Shown piece by piece: positions 24,601-36,600 of a DNA stretch of 64,000 bases. Every line of letters starts with the position of its first letter. Position 1 is the first letter of the stretch. Made by a program: the position numbers and the translations under genes. Origin of the DNA: Malachius bipustulatus (Eukaryota; Arthropoda; Insecta; Coleoptera; Melyridae); contig OU342631.1 of NCBI GenBank assembly GCA_910589415.1, positions 3,782,001 through 3,846,000 on the forward strand. The letters are read 5' to 3'. The notes beneath the pieces are model-generated. The model saw only the letters and a program-made list of their open reading frames with translations. It had not been told where the DNA came from and ran no database searches.

Positions 24601-27600
24601 CCAACCTTTTGCACCATATAGACAAATGCTTGGATAACCTGCTGAAGAAACCAATCTTCTTTGCCACCTTCTTGATTTGATAACTAATCTGGCTCAAGAA
24701 ACTCAGCCTCGCGTCTATAACGACACCTAAATACCCAAATACCTAAACTCCGGAACCAGTTCAATAAATGAACCATTTTTTACTGTGGATAACCCGGCTT
24801 CTCTAAATCTGTTACAGTTTGCCTTTGTCCCTAGCACTATACATTTTGCTTTATCTGTATTTAATTTTAACTTATTTTTACAAATCCAATTATGCAATTT
24901 TTCAAGTTCTTCGTTTAGAACATTTGTAACATCCTCAAAGTGATCCCCTGAGACCGATACCAAGGTGTAATCAGCGAAAAGATTTACGAAAGATTTCTCA
25001 AGCACACTATATGAATATCATTTACGTATATAATGAATAAGAGGGGGCCCCAAAACACTACCCTGCGGGACACCCCATAAACTTTTTCTCTCAGCCGACA
25101 ACTTATTATCGATCCTAGTTATATGATATCTGAAACTCACATAGTCTCCTAGCCATCTCAGCACAACTGAACCCACACCGTACAATTTTAACTTCTTAAT
25201 AAGAATTTACTGTACCACTTTACCATCACTTATGTCCTGTCTCCACTTGGCAGTCACATACTGACGAGCCGATTCCGTAGAATGGGCACTTCGAAATTTC
25301 GACTGACCAACATAAAGCAAACCGTTCTTCTCAAAATATTCTTTCAACTGACGACATACTAAGTGTTCAATTATTTTATCTATTACTGGCATCAAATCGA
25401 TTGGACGGAATTCAGCAAAGCCTCCTGGATTCGAAACCTTTGGGACTGGCACAATAACACTGGTCTTCAATTCTTCTGGCATTCTTCCAGTGGTCAGGGA
25501 TGCCTTTATTAAATAAAGTAGTGGGTATCCAACTACATCGAATAACTTTTTGACTAAATTAACACTGAGTAAATCATCGCTGGTACTTTTTGATTTTAAT
25601 TGATTGACAGTTTTTCTCAATTCTGGAAACCTTACAGCTTCGAATTTAGTAAAGTGAACATGATTTACCTGTTGCATGTTGGCATTCCAGGACTTATACT
25701 CGATACTGTTGGTAATTTCACTTAAACTATCTGCAAAAAAAAAATCGTTAAAATCATCTTCAATACTTTTCATGGAACATCTATTATTGGACAATAATGT
25801 TCGAGAAATCAATCTCTTCCCATTTATTGTTGACCAGCTCTTTTGATGTGTGCCACATTTTCTTTCCATTTCCTTTTCATTTGTCAATATTTTCTTCGTA
25901 ATACTTGCTTTTCTCTGACCGAATCATCGCAACCAGTTTATTCCTTTGAAATATGTACTTCTGAAAGTCGATTTCGTTTCTCGTCTAACTAAATTTTTGT
26001 CCAACCAAATGTCTCTGTCACGCTGTGCTCGTTTTACGTTCTGGGTTATCCACGGTTTATTCTGAACTCTTCTTGTCTTCTTTGGTGCCACTTTGTTGAT
26101 AGCAGCCTCAATTATCCCCCGAAAATCTGCGTATATGACATCAACATCAGTATAGAGGGTCTCCCAGAGGGCATGGATCAAACGAAACCCAGTGTTAGGG
26201 GGGGGGGGGGGGATTTGGAACAAAAAAAATCCCATAAAGAGTGATCCGAATGTTTAAGGTTCTCAAGTTATTCGCCATTTTATGATTTTTTTTTAAATTG
26301 CTACATTCGATTAAAAAAAAATTACCTTCTTTTTTGTAAATGAACTTTTACGCTATAAATATTTTAGAATAACGTCTTATTCTCACAATTGTTATTTTGG
26401 AATTGTTCTTCGCATATTATAAAAATTAGAGACCATTTTTCTTCGATTTTAGAGATTTAAAAAAATCATTGTGATAATTGAGTGACCATAAAAAAAATTA
26501 ACGCACTGAAAACGTTAACATTATTCAGAAAAACTTCTACGTTTAATGCCCTTATTGCCTAATACGTTTATTACATTATTCCTACTCAAAATGAAAATTT
26601 TCCAAAATTAGTCTAAAATGTTCAATTTTGAAAATCCTATAATATGGTAATATGAACAATAATACACACCAAATGGGTTTAAATTACATTTATTTGCAAT
26701 AACTAAGCATATTAAGTATACGGCGATGACATGTTATTAAGTTTTCATAAAAAAATAAATAAGAAAATTTATGAAACCGAATTTATCACTACTTATTTGT
26801 TATTATCCAATACAATCGTTTTCTCTTCTCTGAAAAAAATTGTTTTTGAACATGTTACCTAGGAAACCAAACTGTTACCTAGGAAACCAAAATTGTTACA
26901 TAGGAAAACATCAATTGTAAAATAATTGTACGGCTTCAATTATTACTTTGATTGTGGTTTCCTATAATAAAGTAGGTAGGTTAAAGTTATACCAACAAAA
27001 CTATAAAAATGCCTCACGCGAATATGCAGAAATGCATTTTCTTTATGGTTTTAGTGTATTTTTTAATAAAATCGTGGGCAGGTGAGTTTTGGAAAACCAC
27101 TTTTTCGGGATCTGGGGGTCATGATCGGTGGACATTTGATGAGTTTGGGTGATTTTCGAAAAGTGATGTCGTCCTCAATAGTGTATTTTTTTATTAAAAA
27201 AATACACTAATAAAAACCGTCTATGAGGCACGGTTTCTGTCGCGCTGGTGAGTAGCAAGGGCGGCCACGCCCACAAGTGGGTAAGCAGCGACGGCCTGAC
27301 ACTCCTGTACGCTTCTGAGTTCCTGTTACCCGGAGGAAGTATCTCGCTGCAAACCACGGGAAATGAATGGAAAACTCTGGTAATTTCCTGTGAAGAAGTT
27401 CCAGAAATGGATGTTTGTGTGTCTGGAAGGCAAACACCCAGGAAGGGTATATTCTCGAGATCTTTCTGTTGGATTCGTTCGGGAAATAGAATCGAGCCGT
27501 CGGTAAACCCTCCAGAAGCTACTTCCAGAGGTAGGGATGCCCTATAAATAGCCAGCAGTCAGGTGAATCCAGTCAGTTTAGCGACTAGTGGCGATATAGA

Positions 27601-30600
27601 CAGTGCGGTATTCCTAAGTGACTAGTGTAAAGTAGTAAAGTGTTAGAGACCCAGTGAAATGTATAAGAAGTAGTGATATTTGTAACACTGTAATCTGAAA
27701 TTCTTGTGGGCATTAAATAAATAAATTAAACAGTAAATTTTTGTTTCCCAATTATCCGTTGAGCCTACGGTTAGGAAATCCGTAACATATTGTTGGAATT
27801 TTTTGTATTTGATTATGTGAGCTATACCTTGTTTTTATCTGTAAGCTGTGCATGTGCCCACTTACAATACTTGAATTTTATTGCATATATCTGATTTTTA
27901 TGTGTATTTTTTTAGATATTTATGGTTGATATGTTTTTTTATATGTATTTTTTAGTGACGTGTTCATAGTTTTGTACACTGAAGGATGCATAAAAGTAAT
28001 CTAATCTAATTTAATTGAATCTCTTAACAAATTTTGAGCAAAAAAACAGAGATCTGAGCAATTCATAAATTTTTAAATAAATCTAATTGAATTTTTAGTT
28101 ACGCCAAATCATATCTTGAGGCAACCAAAAGTAAAGCATTTACTGAAACAAGTCTTCCGGAAACATTCAGCGAATTTAGATCCAGCTCACTTGGAGATAG
28201 ACTAGAAGAGGCTTGGGAAAATGAAATTGTGCAATCTGCAAAATTAAATAAGAGACCTTCAATTTTCATAGCGCTGATGAAAGTTTTTGGATTAAAGTTT
28301 ATAATATATTCAATTGTATTACTATTTTCGGAGCTATTTTTGTAAGTTTAGTTCATTTACTTTAATACTCGTAATTACAAACATGTTATACTTCTCTTCA
28401 GAGTTGTGCAGCCGACTTTCCTCGGATGGCTCCTGTCCTACTACCAACCCAATCAAACATCGATGACAAAAAAGGATGCCTACCTTTGTAGTCTTGCGAT
28501 TGGTCTTTGTTGTCTAATTCATACAATGATTTTGCAACCATACATAGCAGGAATCAAAAATTTGGGTGTGAAAATAAGAATTGCTTGCTCTTCCCTCTTG
28601 TACAGAAAATCTATGAGATTGAGTAAGGCGGCCTTGGCAGAAGTAACAACTGGTAAAATTATTAATTTCATTTCGAATGATATATCCAAATTTGACTACG
28701 GTATCTTGGGAATCAATTTTACTATAGTGAGCATTGTGGAAACAATAGCTTGTGTATATTTATTATACACAAACATTGGACCAGCCTCACTTTACGGAGT
28801 GGCACTTATACTCTTATTCATCCCCTGCAATGGTAAGCTTTTCTTATACAATCAAGAAGAAAAAAAAAAGATTTTAAAGTAACTTTCACTTTACTTTAAT
28901 AGTTTTTCAGAATTAGGTGATATTTCTATCAAATAAATTGACATTCTACACATTTTTCAGTGATCTTAAGTGAATTTATGTCTAAATATAAACTTGCTGC
29001 AACAATTAAAACTGATGAAAGAGTTAAAATAATTGCTGAAATAATAAACGGTATTCAAGTTGTAAAGATGTATGCATGGGAAAAACCTTTCAGATTCTTG
29101 GTAGCAGAGGAGAGAAGGTAAATCGAATATGAGGGAAATGGTTGTTACTATTAATTATCATGTCAAAACCATCAATCTATCGTGAGCAAGTGAAAATTAA
29201 TTTATTTTCATTTTCATTAAAGTGGAAACTTAATTTATTTTCATTTTCATTAAAGTGAAAACTTAATTTAGGCAGGCCTTGGAAAAAAATTCCATGTCTT
29301 AGATTCAGTTTTTTTTTTCAATAAAAAAGTATAGGTGGTACAGTTAAAACACCTTAGCGGTAATCAACTCATAATTAACGAATATGTTTAAACCTTTTTA
29401 TAGATGGATTTTGCCGTCAGTGCATATGAACTAAATCAACTCAGAATTTCCGAATTTCCGCTTTGATAAGACAGTCATGGCGTTCCGATATTGTTGTATT
29501 TATTAGGTATAAGAGCGGGGTTCGTAGGAAGCTACGCTGACGTTCATGTGTTCTGTCTTCATTTTACTAACTGTCTTACCTCGGTAGACATTCGTTCCCG
29601 TTTTATAAGAACCTGCGCGTCGTTATGAAAAGAGTGAAAATTACATTTCTCAAATTAATATCTACAGGGTGTTCTCGAAATAGTTGTAGAGGATGTTCAG
29701 AAAAACTGTAAATTTAAAACAAAAATTGTTTCCTCGTCTTCGTTACAGAGATATAGGGTGTCCTTTTTCTGAAATTTAAATGAAAATGGCAGTCAACTTT
29801 AAACAACCTCCACTGGCGAAGCACTTATTTGACATCACTATTATTTACGATAGTGTTTGCTTTTGTAACGACGCGACCCCGGGCCCCATCATCTGTTGCC
29901 AAAAGCAACTGTGATCGTCTAATAGGACCTCTGTGATTTCTTTCGTTGTCTTTACCGTAGTTACCCCTGCTCGTTGATTGAAGTATGGCCGAAACGGATG
30001 CGCAAAAGAACCTACTATGTCTCATTGTCACCTGGATTTTCTTTTTTCTCTGCCGATTTGGATTTTCTACAGAAAAGCGAGAAAATTAACTGAGACTTGT
30101 TGTTAATTGTTGGCTTCCTGTCAGGAAGTTTAAACTAGAGCGTTTTTACTTTATGAATATTTAATGTTCAGGCAGGATTTCTTTACCGCAATGGCGCGTG
30201 GCTGCGTTTTAATTTACTAACAATTTTACCTTTAGGTTATTACGTACCTATTCTTGCACTATTTGCTTTTTCGGTTTGGGTTGATTTAACGAGGGGGATG
30301 GAAAATAATTTCCTTATCATCCTAGGTACCTAGGTGCGATCCATTTCACTTTTTATTTTCCTATTATCGGAAACGGAATTACAGGCATTCAAAGTTTACC
30401 TATGATAATACTGTCCCGGGGAAGCTTAGACTCACCAGTCATAACAACTGGTCAAAATTCAAGGCATATTCTATATTTTTTTCGTATGTTGATGAGTAGA
30501 GATTTCACTCCACTGATGAGTAGAAATTTCACTTTCTATGTACGTGAAAGATTATCAGCGGGTATTATAAAGGGTCATTTAGTTAACGGGCAGATTTCTG

Positions 30601-33600
30601 TGGCCATTTCTGAAGAAGGTATCGAGTCTAAGTGGAAATTTTTCAAATTTATCTAGGTATTGTTGACATGAAAGTAATAATTACAAAAATGTCAACAAAA
30701 GTCATGTGACGTCGATATTAGCTTCAAAAACGAGAACAGAAATCTGCCCGTTAGCCTAATGAGCCTTTATAATATTGGCTGTATGACCTTTAGTACTTTC
30801 AGTTCCTATAGTAATATAAAAGAACCATCTAGATCTAAAATAACCACAATTTTAAATTGTGGTCCAAATTAAAAATGGAATTTGCGCGGCCGCCTCAACA
30901 AGCGGTGTATATGGATTTAAAATTTTTATGTGCGATTCAACCACCTTTTAAGCTACGTTTTCCTAGCTGCGTATATCGTACTGCGTACGACGCACGCGTA
31001 ACACGCCCAACACTGCTCTTGTATGGTTTAAATCGGACCGTTTTCCTACAGTGCGTGTTCCGCAGCATTGGACGGTGTGCGCTCGCGTGAAACGTCGGCT
31101 GTGCCTCGAGAGCAGTCAATCACGCGACGCACTGAGGAAGTGATTTGTTTTTTAAGTAATAATAATAAATATGGCGGGTAAAAAACCTCAACCAAGATTT
31201 TTTGCAGCTGAAGATGAACTGTTAATTGAACTGGTGGCTGGATTACCCATAAATATATGGTGCAAAATTAAAAGACTATAAGAAAAAAAATTAAATTAAG
31301 AAAAACTTTCACTACGTCTTTTTTTCAAACTTATTATAAATACTTCTTCTTCTTCTTCTAGTAGCTCCATCGTTATGAGATCTGTAACTCTTTTTCTCAT
31401 CATATTATTATTATTAGTCATTTTTATAATACTCAACGCACTATAATAAAACGTTTATTCGAACTGATTTGCGCAAGTTGGAAAACACTGTTCACGCAAC
31501 CCACACTGCATGGATCGCCCTGCGTAAACCGCAGGCGTTTTGCGCTAGCGTTTGACGCAGCTAGGAAAACGTAGCTTTAGGCATAAACCTTGCTTATGAT
31601 CTATTAGGTATTATTGTCCTCTTCAGAAACAATTTCAGGCACCTTTAATTATTTTTTTACAAACGTTAAAATGTTAAAATGTGAGCTTTTTGCTTCATTA
31701 AGCTCCTTGGAGTGTCTAAATCAGTATAATAAGTAACCTACTTTTCTTATTTTTTTAGATTAGAAATGAAATATATTAAACGGTGTAACCTAATTCGTGG
31801 CATAGCTCAAACATTTTTAATATTTGGAGGACCATTCATTACCTTCATAGGAGTAGTGGCGTTGACGCTCTGCGGTTATTCCATTACTCCAAAAAATGTA
31901 TTCGTCCTGATAGCTTACTATAATTGCCTCAAGATGTCAATAATTTTTTTCCTGCTGAGAAACTTATACAAAACAGTTGAATCCATTGTTGCTTTGAGAC
32001 GATTAAATGATCTTTTACTTCTTGATGAAGTAAAAAACTTGCAAAATATTTCCACAAAAAAGCACCGTGATGTATTCAAACGATTACGTGATATACATGA
32101 GTATTCAAATCTCCAAACAACAGATGATCTAATTAATAATTACACATTAAGCTTGGGCATATACAACGTTACTGCGGCATGGTCAACCTCTTCTAAAGAA
32201 AATACACTAAATAATATCAATTTGAAGGTTAAAAAAGGAAAACTGTTAGCTATTGTGGGTGCGGTGGGTTCCGGAAAGTCGAGCCTCCTGAATCTAATTC
32301 TGGGAGAGTTGCCCACCGATAGAGGGAAGGTACAAGCTCGAGGAAAATTGAGTTATGCAGCTCAGGATTCATGGCTTTTCGCTGGAACGGTGCGCCAAAA
32401 TATTGTTTTCGGTAGCCAGCTAGAGTTGAAACGGTACCAAGAAACAATAGCAGCTTGCGCCATGCTTCCTGATATACGAAGACTTGAAAAAGGCGATCTT
32501 ACTGTCATTGGAGATCGGGGTACCTCCCTTAGCGGTGGTCAGAAGGCAAGGATCAGTCTGGCTAGGGCTGTTTATAGAAAAGCCGACATCTATCTCCTTG
32601 ACGATCCATTATCCGCCGTCGATAAACACGTAGGAAAGCAGCTTTTCCACGGATGCATTCGTGGCCTCCTTCGGGACAAGACTGTCATCCTAGTGACACA
32701 CCAAATAGAGTATCTCAAAGATGTGGATGATATAATCTATTTAGAGAATGGTTCTGTCAAAGCAAGAGGTAGGTGGTATAAATATTAATGTAAGTATGGC
32801 TAATATATGAGCACTTTGAAGGTTCCTATAAGGAGCTAACAGCAATGGGCCTTGAATTAACAATAGTGTCTGCTACAAATGAAGAAAAGCGTGAAAAAGA
32901 AGCAATTGAAGAAGCAATGCGTAAAATAAGCATAAAAGTGAACAATATTCCTAATAAGACATTTGAACAGATATCTAAAGGAAAAACAAAGTTTGCTGTC
33001 TACAAAAAGTATTTCAAGGCAGGTGGAAATAGTTGCGTCGTGGCTTCATTCTTCATTGTATTTCTACTAACACAAGCTATAATCAGTGCTCTGGATTATT
33101 TTATAAAAATATGGTAAAAATTATTAACTACTTATGACTTAACTTACTTAATGAGAGTACGTCAATTTTGACTGAAGGAAAACAAGCTAAAAATTTCTTC
33201 TAATTTTTATATTTTCAGGGTGACGATTCAAGTAAGAAATGAGAATGCTAACAATTTTCACAGCAATGAAACTTCCACTAAGGACTCAATTTCTCAGATT
33301 GTATCAACCACAAATGCTTTATATGTATATACATTTGGATTTGTTTTACTGATTATTGCGTCCATTTTACGTCTATGGGTTTTTGTTTCTGTTGTAACTT
33401 CTGCTTCCAGAAAATTACACGACAATTTATTCAAGAAAATTCTAAATGCACCATTGGGTTTTTTTCATCAAAATGGAGCTGGGAGGATTCTGAATCGCTT
33501 TTCTAAGGACACATGCACTACTGATGATGATCTACCAGAAGCAATGACAGATACAATTCAACTTCTTCTTTTATTTCTTGCGACAACAATAATATTGTGT

Positions 33601-36600
33601 ACTGTTAACGTATGGCTAATCCTTCCAAGTGGAATTCTGTTGATTATGTTCTATCTTTTGCGAAATATGTACATCCGTTCAGCTAGGAAGCTAACTCGCC
33701 TACAAGGAAGTAGTAAGTATACACAATATGAAACAATATTTAGGTATATATGAAAATATTACATTTGTCAAACATAAAAACATCATAATTTCATCTCAGA
33801 GGAAATTCCCTGATAAAATCCGAAAAAATTTAACGGTCTCTTTGACTGTTTGTTTTTTAATATTCCTATCCAAGACCATTTTGAGAATGTTATTTGGATT
33901 TTTGTTTAGATATATGTTTTGTTATTCAACGCCTTTTCTTGCTCCAAAGAATTGGATTTTTTATCTCACTTGAAAATTGACAAGTCCGCAAGTTTGACGT
34001 ACTGCGCAGAAGATCATCAATGCTTTCCAAGAAACTGGCACCATTATAGTCTAAAAGCAAAAAATTTACAGTGATTATTACGAAATACATAAATAAAGTG
34101 ATTATAATAATAATAACGTTTATTTCGTTTTTAAGTAAATTTTACATCCTTTTTGGAAAAATAAAAATTGTTAACAATAAAATTGATATTAAAATGATAA
34201 ATTCATATTAATACATTGATATTATACATCCGAAAAATACTACGTTTTACAACTAAAATACGTTTTTCAGTTGTTGTTCTTAATGAAATATTCATTTATA
34301 TTACAACATCTTTTTTTAATTAATTCTAATTTATGAAGAAAATTTTCTTAAATTGTGTTTTTTATAATGATTTGGTAGATTATTATACAGGATGTTCCAG
34401 CTCATTCGAAGCGGTTTCTGTAGGTCAAACGATGGATTTTTTCAAAAAACTTTTTGCAAATTCAAGTACAGGATCACAATGGCCATAATTCAAAATTATT
34501 TTGGAGTATACAGAGTGTCCCATATGACAGTGGGATATCAAAGTTATGTTTTTTTAAATGTAATGCTCCTATGTTATTGGCTATTTGGTTAGCATTTGGC
34601 TATAATCTATCCCCTTTTAGTTGGTTAAGTTGGCCAAATGTTAATAAGGAAAGGCTTTTTAATTATGTAGCACTGATTTATCTTCATTTGCATTCCCCAA
34701 CATACTGTCTGGGTCCATTCTAGCAGTCGTGAATATATTATTCTTCATCCTCGTTTCAAGAGTTTTTATAGAAATTACATAATTTTTTTTGAGGCTCCGT
34801 TCACAGAAGAACTATTTTTGACAGTTGCATTTACTAACCTCTAATTTTCTTCACTATAATTTCCATTATTTAAGTTCTTTCTTTTATATTTCGTTGACAT
34901 TTTTTTACAATAATTGATTAGAATCGGAGACAAACCGTAAAAAATAACCGTAAATTAACAATGGCCATCGCTATTATTTTTCTTTTGGTGGCCATGTATC
35001 CCGAATGCTAGGGAGAGATGGCCAACGTGGCAATCAAAACCCACTGCATTACTTCTAACCGGTTTGCAGGTTAGGATACCCTGATATGGATACCCTGAAC
35101 TTTGACGCAGATAAAAAAATATTGGCTGTTCAGGCATGGATAATTATCACTGAAGGGTATAATAGGCAACGCCATCGAATGACGCTTTGTTAAAATTTTA
35201 GCTGTTGTTCATCTCATCCGATTGGCCGTCTCACCCGCCGACTTTACCCCAATAAATGAATAGCTAGACACATATCGTCCTCCACTACTTGATTTTCTTC
35301 TTGATATCAACACCTAACAATAAGATTCTGAAGAAATTATATTATGATCTACAACTCAGGGCCGAAAAAACGTGCATCAGTACCTGATACTAGTAAAAAT
35401 GCAGTTTCGGAGAAACGGCAAGCAGAAACTTACGTTTGGAGGAACATTTTCACTGATGGGGAAGCGATGAACAGAAACGTTCCTCGAAACGTAAATTTCT
35501 GTTTGCCGCTTCTCCAAAATTGCTTTTTTGTAATGTCAGTTACTTCACGTTATTTAGGTCGTGAGGTATAATTAGATCTATTAAAATTTCTGATCTTACT
35601 AAAACTTTATGTTTCAGCTCGGAGTCCCGTTTATGCGCATATTAGTGAATCTCTACACGGCCTATCAACTATAAGAGCTTTTAATGCTGTGGATATTCTT
35701 CAACGTGACTTTGATAATCATCAAGACTTACACAGTGCAGCCTGGCACAGTTTTCATTCAATATTTTCAGCATTTGGGTATTGGCTAGATGCTCTTTGTT
35801 CGATATACATCATTCTAGTTGCAATAAGTGTTGTACTTACTGGTGACGGTTAGTGTGATTTACCAATTACCTACCTAATCAAATAGTTGTTAAAGTTTTT
35901 GATAATTTTTAGATAATTTTGGAGCTAACGTTGGATTTGCAATTACTCAAGCGATTACAATAAATTCATTCCTTCAGTGGGGAATGAAGCAATCGACAGA
36001 AATGGAAAACCAAATGGTCTCGGTTGAAAGGATTATGGAGTACGACGAAATTGAACAGGAACGCGAAGAATCGAAGTCAGATATCAAACCTCCACCAACT
36101 TGGCCTAGCAATGGTGAAATAATTCTAAAGAATGTCAGCGTTAAGTATGAGCAGAGTCTACCGCCTGTATTAAGTAACCTTAATTTCACAATTCAACCTG
36201 GAGAGAAAATTGGGATAGTTGGAAGAACTGGTGCGGGAAAGTCGTCTTTGATAAACGCCATTTTTCAAATGGTAGATACAGAGGGATCCATAATTATTGA
36301 TTCTGTCGATATCTCTAAAATTACCTTACATAATTTGCGTTCTAAAATATCCATTATTCCTCAAGAACCTGTAATATTCTCTGGAACAATGAGACATAAT
36401 TTGGACCCATTCAATAAGCACTTAGATAACGAACTCTTTGACGCCCTGGAGGATGCCCATTTGAAGGAAACAGTGTCTTCTCTAGATGGTTTAAATTCAA
36501 TTACATCGAGTCAAGGAGCAAATCTCAGTGTAGGTCAACGACAATTATTATGTCTTGCCAGGGCTATTTTATCAAAGAATAAAATCTTAGTGTTAGATGA

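Larger units (their letters stand above)
21614..28098 (+). other. Intron 1 of gene B
   Basis: This 6.5-kb intron holds a DUF7869-type fragment, a 5'-truncated LINE on the - strand, a triplicated 20-bp repeat, a dispersed hairpin-ended repeat and a possible solo LTR. The gaps 23109-24359 and 26237-26849 are AT-rich and show only degraded repeat-like sequence (for example ACAGGGTGTTTGG near 23583). Confidence 0.7.
30951..31576. mobile_element. PIF/Harbinger-like non-autonomous element
   Basis: Perfect inverted ends of about 22 bp begin AGCTACGTTTTCCTAGCTGC and are flanked by TTA on both sides (30948-30950 and 31577-31579). Gene A lacks the element at the matching place. Three-base TTA duplications are typical of PIF/Harbinger. 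Inside are the starts of two frames facing each other (31171-31281 on +, 31296-31421 on -), as expected from an autonomous element that lost its middle. It inserted in gene B after the A/B duplication. Confidence 0.88.
29118..31758 (+). other. Intron 4 of gene B
   Basis: The intron contains a 33-bp tandem duplication at about 29206-29270 (TTTTCATTTTCATTAAAGTG), degraded MITE-like text with GGGTGTTCTCG near 29668, the TA-flanked MITE at 30586-30751 and the PIF/Harbinger-like element at 30951-31576. No exon is visible. The last kilobase is shared with the start of the window. Confidence 0.7.

Noticed and set aside
30857..31119. 60- to 77-codon frames over the left end of the Harbinger-like element
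   Set aside because: They cross the element border and the terminal inverted repeat, so they are chance frames.
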